From SABI01 sp963663665 (GTDB lineage Bacteria > Spirochaetota > Spirochaetia > Sphaerochaetales > Sphaerochaetaceae), in the NCBI GenBank assembly GCA_963663665.2, contig CAXXKP010000009.1, positions 434,001 to 498,000 of the forward strand: a DNA stretch of 64,000 nucleotides. The letters run 5' to 3'. Below are positions 1 through 7,832 of this stretch, in pieces; positions within the stretch are counted from its first letter, which is position 1, and each line of letters opens with the position of its first letter. Made by a program: the position numbers and the translations under genes. The notes beneath the pieces were generated by a model. The model worked only from the letters and a program-made list of their open reading frames with translations. It made no database searches and had not been told where the DNA came from.

Positions 1-870
1 TTAGCAGCTAATACTGTCACAATCCCATCGTCCTTTACGGAATTTCTCAATAATCAACTATTTCCAAACATATTAGTTATTAGTCTTTATATTGTTGTGG
101 GATCTATTTTATTAAAGATCATCTTAAAACTATTAGACAAAAGTGTAATTCAAAAACTTAACCCTCAAACAAAAATGCTTCTAAGAAAAACAATTAAATT
201 CGTAGGGATATTTATCATAACTGTCATGGTTCTAGATACTCTTCAAGTACCTCTTTCGGCTCTCCTCGGTACTGCTGGGATCGTAACAGTGGCAATTGGA
301 ATTGCATCCCAAAACAGCATTGGAAATCTGATAAGCGGAATTTTTTTACTTACTGAGCAATCATTCCAAGTTGGAGATATTATTGAAATGGACTCTTACA
401 TTGGGACAGTCACCTCGGTTGACCTATTATCTGTTAAAATTAAGACTTTTGATGGTCTTCATCTAAGAATTCCTAACGAAACCCTCATTAAAAGTGAGAT
501 AATCACCATTACAAAGCATCCCATAAGAAGAGTTCCTCTGAGTATAGGAATTTCCTATTATGATGATATTGAACATGTTCAGGAAATATTGTTTAAAGTA
601 GCTGATAATGACCCTCTCGCTCTCAAAGATCCTGCCCCATTCTTTATGGTTAGTGGGTATGGTGAAAGTAGTATCAATCTCTTTTTTGCAGTATGGGGGA
701 AAACGAGTGATTTTGCCCTCTTGAAAACCTCATTATTGATCGAAATCAAGAAACAATTTGACTTACAAGGTATTGAAATACCATTCCCACATCTCACCAT
801 AAGACCAGGTGTGCATATAGAGAACACGCCTTTCATTCCTAAAGAGAATGACGTCAAAAAAATGAGCTAA
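1..870 (+). CDS. MscS-family mechanosensitive channel (5' end cut by window edge)
   Basis: The reading frame is open to base 1, so the N-terminus lies outside the window; a GTG at 97 is not the real start. The visible 289 residues show two hydrophobic segments (about 22-42 and 67-85), then the glycine/alanine-rich pore helix of MscS proteins (GTAGIVTVAIGIASQNSIGN, about 90-110), then the beta domain with the family motif PNETLIKSEI. MscS channels sit in the inner membrane and release solutes on hypo-osmotic shock, which fits the sucrose and potassium genes elsewhere in the window. The TAA stop overlaps the TAG stop of the convergent gene by a few bases. The family call is firm; the subtype is unknown because the N-terminal sensor helices are missing. 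Confidence 0.9.
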   Translation, partial: LAANTVTIPSSFTEFLNNQLFPNILVISLYIVVGSILLKIILKLLDKSVIQKLNPQTKMLLRKTIKFVGIFIITVMVLDTLQVPLSALLGTAGIVTVAIGIASQNSIGNLISGIFLLTEQSFQVGDIIEMDSYIGTVTSVDLLSVKIKTFDGLHLRIPNETLIKSEIITITKHPIRRVPLSIGISYYDDIEHVQEILFKVADNDPLALKDPAPFFMVSGYGESSINLFFAVWGKTSDFALLKTSLLIEIKKQFDLQGIEIPFPHLTIRPGVHIENTPFIPKENDVKKMS

Positions 871-1706
871 AGATCTTCTATATTAATTTCACGCCTCTGT
901 ATTCTTGGTTGATAGAATATTTGTGGTCGATACGGATAGTGTGAATCTGGTCTCGTGAATTCAATATCATCAACAATCATGAGGTGGGTAGCAAGTATTG
1001 AAATGATTAGCCCTGTAGATTCTATAAGGTCTACTACGTGAGGCATCTCATGGAGACGGGTAAGAGACCTATCTTGGTAGGAGCCTTCAAAAAATAGGAG
1101 AGATGGAACAACATCTATTGAATAGATGTTAATTTCTTCATCAAGTTCTTTAATAAGAGGGAAATAGGTAGCAACAAAGGATTCGACATTCACAGTCTCT
1201 TTGAGTGTGACAATCTCAAGTGCACTTTGGAGTAAAGTAACTTTTTTCTCATCATTATAGAGATAGTTAGTAAGATAGAGAGTTGAATTTTCTTTATCAT
1301 AACTGACAAGGTCTACAATTCCTAATAAATCGGTATTCTCACAATTTTGGATTGGTACAAGATAATCTAGGGCAATACCGAGAGAGCCAAGATCTCTTTT
1401 ATTATAAAGAGCAATAGAGACTCTCTGCTGTTCTTCTAAGCCAAACAATGTAGGATTGAGTGATGTCCCATCATGAAAGGGATTACCATACACCGTTCCT
1501 TTGAGGTGTTTTTTCTTGTGTTGCAGCTCTTCTATGAAATGATGTTTCGTGAGAAGTCTTTTAGCAACAACCTCCCCATAGAACAAATCACTGTCAAGAG
1601 CCTTACCTCTCTTATTGACGATATCAGACGAAAAGATAATTTCATTCTTCTCAATGAGAGCATCTATAATGGTATTTGATTCTTTCACACTATAACGTGT
1701 TATCAT
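867..1706 (-). CDS. Hypothetical protein, possible degenerate PD-(D/E)XK-like fold
   Basis: 279 residues, ATG start with TAGGAG upstream. No signal peptide or membrane segment is visible, so it is probably cytoplasmic. I do not recognise a family with certainty. The middle (about residues 125-175) reads GIVDLVSYDKENSTLYL followed by a leucine-rich helix. This resembles the core of RecB-type nucleases, where an Asp strand precedes a D/E-x-K strand and a QL-rich helix, but the second catalytic strand has TNYL in place of a D/E-x-K triad. If the resemblance is real the protein is a non-catalytic relative. It converges on mscS and is divergent from the Cof phosphatase. The function is open. Confidence 0.6.
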   Translation of the reverse strand: MITRYSVKESNTIIDALIEKNEIIFSSDIVNKRGKALDSDLFYGEVVAKRLLTKHHFIEELQHKKKHLKGTVYGNPFHDGTSLNPTLFGLEEQQRVSIALYNKRDLGSLGIALDYLVPIQNCENTDLLGIVDLVSYDKENSTLYLTNYLYNDEKKVTLLQSALEIVTLKETVNVESFVATYFPLIKELDEEINIYSIDVVPSLLFFEGSYQDRSLTRLHEMPHVVDLIESTGLIISILATHLMIVDDIEFTRPDSHYPYRPQIFYQPRIQRREINIEDL

Positions 1707-1855
1707 AATTTTTCACTCCTATTCTTTCTTATTATACTATGGATGAGAAGCGAATGGATAGAAGAAGAAAACTTAGCTTTCTGCTTGAATCTACTTAAAA
1801 GAATGTTTTAGATATGGTAGGCTATCTTGAGCGATAAATAAACAAGGACATATTG

Positions 1856-2662
1856 ATGACGAAACCTACCATTAAAGCGATTGCGATTGACCTTGATGGA
1901 ACACTACTTACAAGCAATAAGATTATTACCCCTTACACACTCTCTGTATTAAATCGTGCTATGGAGAAGGGAATTCACATTATCATTGCAACTGGGCGAT
2001 CTCTAGCAACCTGTGATAGATATATCAAGCAAGTAGGAAGCCCTACTCCTCTCATCTGTTATAACGGATCATGTATATATGACCCCATTCAGGAGAAGGA
2101 TCTCTACCACACGACGATTGAGGAATCAGTCAGTGAGAAGATAGTTTCACTTATTGATTTTACTCCAGCAGCGTTTCATGCCTTTCGAGAACACAAAGTG
2201 CACTATAGGGAACTTGGCAGACATGCAGACTTCTTAGAACCACTTACAAGTTCTATAGGGGTTGTTACAGAAGATTTTACAACTCTTTCTCCTTATGCGT
2301 TCACAAAAGCCATGTTCATTGGCGAACTTGCTGACACAGAAAAAATTAGACTAGAATTGCTCAAGAGCTGCAAAGATAGTATCCATCTCGTCTATTCACA
2401 TCCAACCTATTTTGAGATGATGAGCTCTGGAGCCACAAAAGGAGCTGCATTAAAAAGAGTACTACACCAATTAGATATCACGACTGATGAAACAATGGCT
2501 TTAGGAGATGCCTCAAATGATGTTGAGATGTTATCTCTTGTCACTCACAGTGTGGCAATGGGAAACTGTGTGAAGGAAGTCGCTGATGTAGCCTTGTATC
2601 AAACCACAAGCTGTGATGACGATGGAGTTGCTAAAGCAATTTTGAAATGGGCATTGAATTAA
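1856..2662 (+). CDS. Cof-type HAD-IIB family sugar/cofactor phosphatase
   Basis: 268 residues. I chose the ATG at 1856 over the TTG at 1853 because AAGGA lies seven bases before it. All four HAD motifs are present: DLDGTLLTSN (motif I, nucleophile and acid/base Asp), ATGRS (motif II), the Lys of GATKGAALKRVL (motif III) and LGDASNDVEML (motif IV). The cap between motifs II and III has the C2B (Cof/YidA) size. The family dephosphorylates sugar phosphates or flavin/PLP-type cofactors in the cytoplasm; the substrate cannot be read from sequence. The 3' end overlaps the convergent DUF89 gene by 32 bases. Confidence 0.92.
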   Translation: MTKPTIKAIAIDLDGTLLTSNKIITPYTLSVLNRAMEKGIHIIIATGRSLATCDRYIKQVGSPTPLICYNGSCIYDPIQEKDLYHTTIEESVSEKIVSLIDFTPAAFHAFREHKVHYRELGRHADFLEPLTSSIGVVTEDFTTLSPYAFTKAMFIGELADTEKIRLELLKSCKDSIHLVYSHPTYFEMMSSGATKGAALKRVLHQLDITTDETMALGDASNDVEMLSLVTHSVAMGNCVKEVADVALYQTTSCDDDGVAKAILKWALN

Positions 2663-3533
2663 GAAGAAGAATATCTTTTACGTGGGATTGAGCATGCTTA
2701 GCAACGACCTCACACTTTGTAATCAATAAAAAGAATATGGATCTATTTACCTCACTTAAAGCTTCATAATTACCTTGCCCTTTAGATATCACCATGTCGC
2801 TTGAGTAAAAGAGCTCTAAGAATTCTTTGGAAGCCAATGAGAGAACAGTTCCAGGCGTTGGTACTCCAGAGGTTATAATATGAGCAATTTTATCAAGTCC
2901 TATATCATATGCATCCTCAATTAAAGCATCGTTAAGAATTGGTTTATCTCGTAAGGCTACAGTGATTGAGAGTTTCGGATACAGGTGATGAATGGTTTGT
3001 AATAACAGTTTATCAAAAACTATTTCTCCAGCATTATCTGCTAAAAATAGGAGATTTTTTGATGTTTCAATCGATTGAACAAATTCATCAAACGCAAATA
3101 GAGAAGAAGCTTCTCTTTGTATTCTCTTTTCGCTCTGAGCAATAATCGCTCTAATCTCCCCTTCTACATCAATTTCTTTTCTACTCACACCATAATCTAT
3201 GATATTCCCTGAACAAGAAAGTTCTATGGCAAGAGACAGTGGATTGGAACTCTCTTTAACCATATTCTCGATAATCGGGTAGAGCTCGAGTGCCTTCATA
3301 TTACACTCTCTCTTAATTTCCTTATAGGGATCATCTGTCTTTAAGTAAGAGCACAGTTTTTGCTGTACGAGTAAAGTTCTTTCTGGAGGTGATGAGCTCA
3401 ATGGATATTCTTTTAGTGAAGATCCAACACAGTCCATGATCTCTTTCGCATCCTCATCACTTATGTGAAAAAGAGCAGCAGAGCTTTCAATATGCTCAAA
3501 TAAACAAGGTATACAGTGTAAATAGGTTCTCAT
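2631..3533 (-). CDS. DUF89/ARMT1-like metal-dependent damage-control phosphatase
   Basis: About 300 residues if translation starts at the ATG at 3533. That start gives MRTYLHCIPC, matching the usual N-terminus of stand-alone DUF89 proteins (a short leader then a Cys-x-x-Cys-like CIPC segment). A TTG at 3581 would add 16 residues, but neither start has a clear ribosome-binding site. The family core is visible: FLADNAGEIVFDKLLL (metal-binding Asp and Asn) and SKGQGNYEAL near the C-terminus. DUF89 proteins are metal-dependent phosphatases acting on damaged or surplus phosphometabolites. The gene is divergent from the DUF3783 gene and convergent with the Cof phosphatase. Confidence 0.85.
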   Translation of the reverse strand: MRTYLHCIPCLFEHIESSAALFHISDEDAKEIMDCVGSSLKEYPLSSSPPERTLLVQQKLCSYLKTDDPYKEIKRECNMKALELYPIIENMVKESSNPLSLAIELSCSGNIIDYGVSRKEIDVEGEIRAIIAQSEKRIQREASSLFAFDEFVQSIETSKNLLFLADNAGEIVFDKLLLQTIHHLYPKLSITVALRDKPILNDALIEDAYDIGLDKIAHIITSGVPTPGTVLSLASKEFLELFYSSDMVISKGQGNYEALSEVNRSIFFLLITKCEVVAKHAQSHVKDILLLNSMPISKLL

Positions 3534-3605
3534 AGCAAGGAGTATATCAAAAAGGAAGGTTTTAGTCTCTTGCCGAGGCAAATATTAGATATTATCATAA
3601 GAAGT

Positions 3606-3824
3606 ATGGATAAACAAAAAGTAGTGATAGCACATGGCTTTGAAAAAGAAGAAATTCTTCGATTAATGAGAGCGGTAAAAAAAGAGTTTACAAAAGAGGT
3701 TGATATAGCTTTTGCAATGACAACAGAAAATTCTTTAAAAAGGAATTTAGGTGAGGTTGTTCTCGACATTAGTGGAGATCATAAGTACCTAAAGGAAAAC
3801 CCACCAAAGATTGAAAAAGGTTAA
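3606..3824 (+). CDS. Small DUF3783-like protein
   Basis: 72 residues from the ATG at 3606; an upstream TTG at 3570 would add 12 unlikely residues. The sequence (VVIAHGFEKEEILRLMRAVK, then FAMTTENSLKRNLGEVVLDI and a HKYLK end) matches the pattern of DUF3783: a 'gl/gf' strand, a helix, then a T-x-x-N strand and helix. The function of DUF3783 is unknown. The protein is cytoplasmic, with no signal or membrane segment. It lies alone between a divergent DUF89 gene and a terminator hairpin. Family assignment is from memory of the pattern, so it is moderate. Confidence 0.6.
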   Translation: MDKQKVVIAHGFEKEEILRLMRAVKKEFTKEVDIAFAMTTENSLKRNLGEVVLDISGDHKYLKENPPKIEKG

Positions 3825-3834
3825 CAACAAACTT

Positions 3835-3859
3835 TGGGCTATCTCTTATAGATAGCCCA
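3835..3859. terminator. Bidirectional terminator hairpin
   Basis: A perfect 10-bp stem, TGGGCTATCT and AGATAGCCCA, with a 5-nt loop lies between two convergent genes (DUF3783 and the beta-barrel protein). T-richness on either side is weak, so efficiency is uncertain. Confidence 0.6.
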
Positions 3860-3884
3860 TGGTGTATAACAAATGGTGTGTCTC

Positions 3885-4427
3885 TTAGAATTTAGCTTTA
3901 AGAGTTATTCCTACATAGGTAGAATCTAACCAGTCAACTGATGCAAAACCATTCTCAACAATATTTGTAAGATTATTTACTATCAACTTTCCTTCTGCAC
4001 CTATGGTAAATACTGGGGTTATATTGAAATCGAACCCTGCGCGAGCACTATAGGAAACATTAGCTGCAAGCGCAACAGCACCACCTGAAATTGTTACAGT
4101 ATATGCAGGTCCTATTGCAAGAAATGGTTCAAAAAAACCAAGCGGAGCTCGAAAAGAAACATCGGTGGTAGCAACAATCACATAATCACCAGAAGCCTGA
4201 GAAAATGGTTTATCGAGGATAGTATCTAATCCAAGGCCAAACCAAGGTCTAATATGTGCTTCCATTCTCACACCAGGTGTATAAGGGGTAAAATCAGTAT
4301 CAATTAGATTTTGTATTTTGTAATAATTGAGAACTCCTACATCAAATACACTTGGGGTTGCTGCAGAAAGAGAACCCACAACAAGCAGAATCATCAAGAT
4401 TGTTATAAACCATTTTTTCGTCTTCAT
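3885..4427 (-). CDS. Small outer-membrane beta-barrel protein
   Basis: 180 residues from the ATG at 4427, which has GGAGG five bases upstream; an in-frame extension upstream is rejected. Residues 1-22 are a classic signal peptide (KTKKW, a hydrophobic core, then SLSAA). The mature part alternates short amphipathic strands rich in aromatic and glycine residues (RPWFGLGLDTIL, FLAIGPAYTVTISGG, SYSARAGFDF) and ends LKAKF, the terminal Phe typical of proteins inserted by the BAM machinery. It is probably an 8-stranded barrel. Substrate and function are not evident. The gene appears monocistronic. Confidence 0.75.
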   Translation of the reverse strand: MKTKKWFITILMILLVVGSLSAATPSVFDVGVLNYYKIQNLIDTDFTPYTPGVRMEAHIRPWFGLGLDTILDKPFSQASGDYVIVATTDVSFRAPLGFFEPFLAIGPAYTVTISGGAVALAANVSYSARAGFDFNITPVFTIGAEGKLIVNNLTNIVENGFASVDWLDSTYVGITLKAKF

Positions 4428-4597
4428 ATAAGCCTCCACGCTTTTTTTATTTATACTTCTATAGTACACGATGCTCTGTATTAGTAAAACATTTTTTTAC
4501 TGCCATTCGTTACAAATTGGTTTATTTGAGTAAATTTTAATACGATTTCACAAAATTTATGCTAGAATAATCTGCAGAATCCCATATTTTTATAGAT

Positions 4598-4927
4598 TTA
4601 GCTGACATTATTCTTCTTTATATGAAAAGATTGAATCAGATGTTTTATCGTCATGAAAGGATGGTATAATAGCATCCTTTTTCCACTATAACGCATAATA
4701 GTTCGAATACCTTCTCTATTCATTTCATCATAACAATGAATCTGGCAGGAGGAACAAAAGGTGCTTATATCGAGGATTGGGCATTCATCCATTCTTTGTA
4801 TTGCATAGGTATAAAGGCTATCACATTCTGGACAAAGTGGAGGAGTATTGTGGTTGCCACTACAATAGAGTGAAATCATCGTGTAGAGTGCCTTCTCTCT
4901 GTGTTTTCTTTCCTTGGTGCTTAACAT
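4598..4927 (-). CDS. ygbA: YgbA-family protein (nitrous oxide-stimulated promoter family)
   Basis: 109 residues from the ATG at 4927. The whole protein follows the YgbA_NO pattern: REKALYTMISLYCSGNH, then LCPEC, CPILD, CSSCQIHCY and a C-terminal MRYSGKRMLLYHPFMTIKHL. The Cys/His spacing suggests a bound metal or Fe-S centre. In Enterobacteria ygbA is controlled by the nitric-oxide regulator NsrR and has been linked to recovery from NO stress; the biochemical role is unclear. Here it is divergent from the gluzincin-like gene. I see no certain regulator site upstream, although one AGTGTTAA motif lies near 4972. Confidence 0.85.
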   Translation of the reverse strand: MLSTKERKHREKALYTMISLYCSGNHNTPPLCPECDSLYTYAIQRMDECPILDISTFCSSCQIHCYDEMNREGIRTIMRYSGKRMLLYHPFMTIKHLIQSFHIKKNNVS

Positions 4928-5073
4928 ATGCACTATCGTATCACAATCTCTCTCTTCAAAAATCTAAAAAAAGTGTTAAATGGATAAATTTTTAGTATCT
5001 CCTCGATTGGGTTCACATAAAATCTTGAAAATAAAGCTTGAGCTCTTAAGTACAATTGCGTACAGTTTATGGT

Positions 5074-7818
5074 ATGAAGAACATTAAAAGATTTCTTTAT
5101 CCAATTTTGGCGATTCTCATATTTCTTACCCCTTTAGAAGCGAACACATCTGATTTTGATGGCTATGGAACAATTGCCACTGAACATTTGGAAATTATCT
5201 ATGAACCTGTATATAAAGATGCAGCAATGGAAGTTGCATCTTTTGGAGATAGTGTCTATGAGTCTTTAAAAGAGGCTCTTCAATACAAAGGTGATAAAAA
5301 AGTTCCTGTTGTCATCACAGGAAGAACGGCATGGGCAAACGGCTATTTTGCGCCATTCCCCTCTCGAATCACACTCTTTGTCACGAGCGATGATTCCCTT
5401 TTTTTGGGCCATCGAAGTTCCTCTTGGCTCTATTCACTTTTTACTCATGAACTCACCCACTACCTTCATCTTACAAACCCAATAGGACCTGCCTCTTTTC
5501 TGACTCCAATTTTTGGTCCTGAAGTTCCTGCAATGAACACTATATTAATGAGTGGATGGTGGATTGAAGGAATTACAACTAATACCGAAAGTATATTTGC
5601 CTCTGGAGGAAGAGGTGATAATGAACGCTTTAAGATGTTGATTAAAGCATCATTATTAAAAGATGAAAAGATCTGGTCATTGGCAAAAGGTTCCTACTCT
5701 TCATTACTCCCTCCTTCAGGGAGAATTTATCTTACTGGGTATGTAATGGTTGATTATATTATTCGTAATTACGGCATTTCTGCTTTTAATGAGATTAATA
5801 AATACTACACACAATTCCCCTTTTTCGGGCTTTCACCAGCCATAAAGAGAGTAACTACTGAAAGTGCTTCTTCTCTATATGAAAAAGCTCTACAGGAATT
5901 TAAACTGAGTATTGATGAACAAATAGGAAAAGAAGGAGTTCGTATAAGCCAAGAAGAAATTGCTTCTTATGACTTGATTGATTGCATTGAAGGAATTCTT
6001 TATACAACTAAATATACTCTTGATGATGGAGTTAGTCTCACTACTTTTGACTCCAATGATGAAGAACAATACATTGCATCTACGATTCCAACAGAAAAAA
6101 ATAATGGTGTGAGTATTACCAAAGATCATAAAAAGGCTTACATAATTTTTCAAAGTGGAGATTATTTTCACCCATCATCCTTAACGTTAGCCCCAGTTAG
6201 TTATAGTGATATATATGAATTTGATCTTACTACGCAAAAATATACGCAGCTGACTCATCAAGAAAAATATTACCAAGTACAAGTAGATGAGGACCATAAC
6301 AGACTCATTGCATTAGAATCAATAGAAGATAGATATCGTCTTGTTGCGATTGACCTAGAAAACAAAAATAAAGAGATTCTCTTTGACTCTTCCCATTCTT
6401 CAATCTACTTCCCCTCCATTCATCCATCAGGACAGATTTCTGCAATTGTCATACAATCAGGAAATTCTTCATTAGTAGTATATAATGGAGAGAGCTGGAA
6501 TACTTTAGTAGGTCCAACACGTGCTGAACTGAGAAATCCTCGCTTTATGGATGAAAATACAATCTCATTTGTGAGTGATTTTGATAAACCTTATTCTTTA
6601 TATAGCGTACCTACCGATTCAAAAGAAGTATTCTTACGCTACAGGGATTCTATAGGAATCGTAGATGGAATCATTCAACCGGAAAAACTCTATTATAGTG
6701 GGTACCGCTCAACAGGAGAGAGTGTGTTCAAAGTAGAATCCTCTTATCTACTTCATGAAAGGAGAAACTTCCCTCCACAAGTTCCAGAAGAAACAGAGTG
6801 GACTCCGTTACCTGAATATGAGGAGAATGAGTTTGTTGATTATCCTCGATTCGACCTATGGCTTCCTCTCCCCTATATGGAAGAAAATGCTATTCTCCCT
6901 GGAGCATGGACTATGTGGACAAGTGTTCTTCAGAGACACCTTTTACAGGGACAAGGGGGATGGAATATTCAAGAAGGAATCCCACGAGCCTCATTCACCT
7001 ACCAATTCACACCAGGACCATTTACTTTTTCATTAAAAGGAGAACTAAATGCTCCCTATATTGAACCTTACAAGATGCAATCAGTTGATGTGGGAATCTC
7101 ACTCCCCTTACGTTACGTGTATAAACCTAGTGGGACGCACTTCACACAGAGCACCTTCCTCGCTGGATTAATCAACTCTCCAGTACAAAAGAGTATCTAC
7201 CTTGTTGGACAGATTGGTCATTCATATAATGCTCCACGAGCTCCTCTCGACACCTTCGGGACATATTCCTATTCACTTAGTTATGCACTCCAAGATTCTA
7301 TTCTTCTTTCAAATGGAACAATGAAATTCATCTCCATATTTCGAGGCTCAATTTCGATTCCATCTTTTCTTGAACATCAGAACATCTCAATTCAAATAGG
7401 AAATGTCTTATCACATGGTTCCTTATTCGAAGATTTCCTAAATCCACAAACGATTCTTCCACCATTATATCTCACTGGGTTTGGAAAGAATGGATATAAC
7501 AAAACAAAAATCTCTCTCTACTATGATATCCCTATAGCTCCTTTAGATATTCCATTTCTCTATGGTGGTTTTAATGAAATTAATCTTTCCTTTCACACAG
7601 CTGGATATATGTACGTAGGAGAAGATGGACTCTTCTTAGATAATACATACCTATTTGGAGCAAAAGTTTCGCTTAATTACACGTTATCAGCAGGAGCAAA
7701 TATTTCTCCATTCATTGGTTTCGAATTCGAGGCAACTTCTAAAGAATATGCATTCCAGATCGGCATAACAAGTGATATTCTCTATATAGGAAACGATAGT
7801 ATTGAGCCATTACGATAA
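5074..7818 (+). CDS. Exported gluzincin-like metallopeptidase with beta-propeller and barrel-like C-terminus
   Basis: 914 residues from the ATG at 5074; a TTG at 5056 is in frame but gives a poorer signal peptide. The N-terminus (KNIKRFLYPILAILIFLTPLEA) is a signal peptide. Residues about 125-129 are HELTH, a zinc HExxH site, and WWIEGITTN about 35 residues later supplies the third-ligand Glu, as in peptidase MA-type domains (W-x-E-G). Residues about 300-570 contain TolB-like repeats (IHPSGQISAIVI, NPRFMDENTISFVSDFDK). The last 270 residues alternate strands like a membrane barrel. I know the separate domains but not this combination as a named protein. It stands 14 bases before acnA. Confidence 0.75.
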   Translation: MKNIKRFLYPILAILIFLTPLEANTSDFDGYGTIATEHLEIIYEPVYKDAAMEVASFGDSVYESLKEALQYKGDKKVPVVITGRTAWANGYFAPFPSRITLFVTSDDSLFLGHRSSSWLYSLFTHELTHYLHLTNPIGPASFLTPIFGPEVPAMNTILMSGWWIEGITTNTESIFASGGRGDNERFKMLIKASLLKDEKIWSLAKGSYSSLLPPSGRIYLTGYVMVDYIIRNYGISAFNEINKYYTQFPFFGLSPAIKRVTTESASSLYEKALQEFKLSIDEQIGKEGVRISQEEIASYDLIDCIEGILYTTKYTLDDGVSLTTFDSNDEEQYIASTIPTEKNNGVSITKDHKKAYIIFQSGDYFHPSSLTLAPVSYSDIYEFDLTTQKYTQLTHQEKYYQVQVDEDHNRLIALESIEDRYRLVAIDLENKNKEILFDSSHSSIYFPSIHPSGQISAIVIQSGNSSLVVYNGESWNTLVGPTRAELRNPRFMDENTISFVSDFDKPYSLYSVPTDSKEVFLRYRDSIGIVDGIIQPEKLYYSGYRSTGESVFKVESSYLLHERRNFPPQVPEETEWTPLPEYEENEFVDYPRFDLWLPLPYMEENAILPGAWTMWTSVLQRHLLQGQGGWNIQEGIPRASFTYQFTPGPFTFSLKGELNAPYIEPYKMQSVDVGISLPLRYVYKPSGTHFTQSTFLAGLINSPVQKSIYLVGQIGHSYNAPRAPLDTFGTYSYSLSYALQDSILLSNGTMKFISIFRGSISIPSFLEHQNISIQIGNVLSHGSLFEDFLNPQTILPPLYLTGFGKNGYNKTKISLYYDIPIAPLDIPFLYGGFNEINLSFHTAGYMYVGEDGLFLDNTYLFGAKVSLNYTLSAGANISPFIGFEFEATSKEYAFQIGITSDILYIGNDSIEPLR

Positions 7819-7832
7819 TAAAGGGTAAAAAC

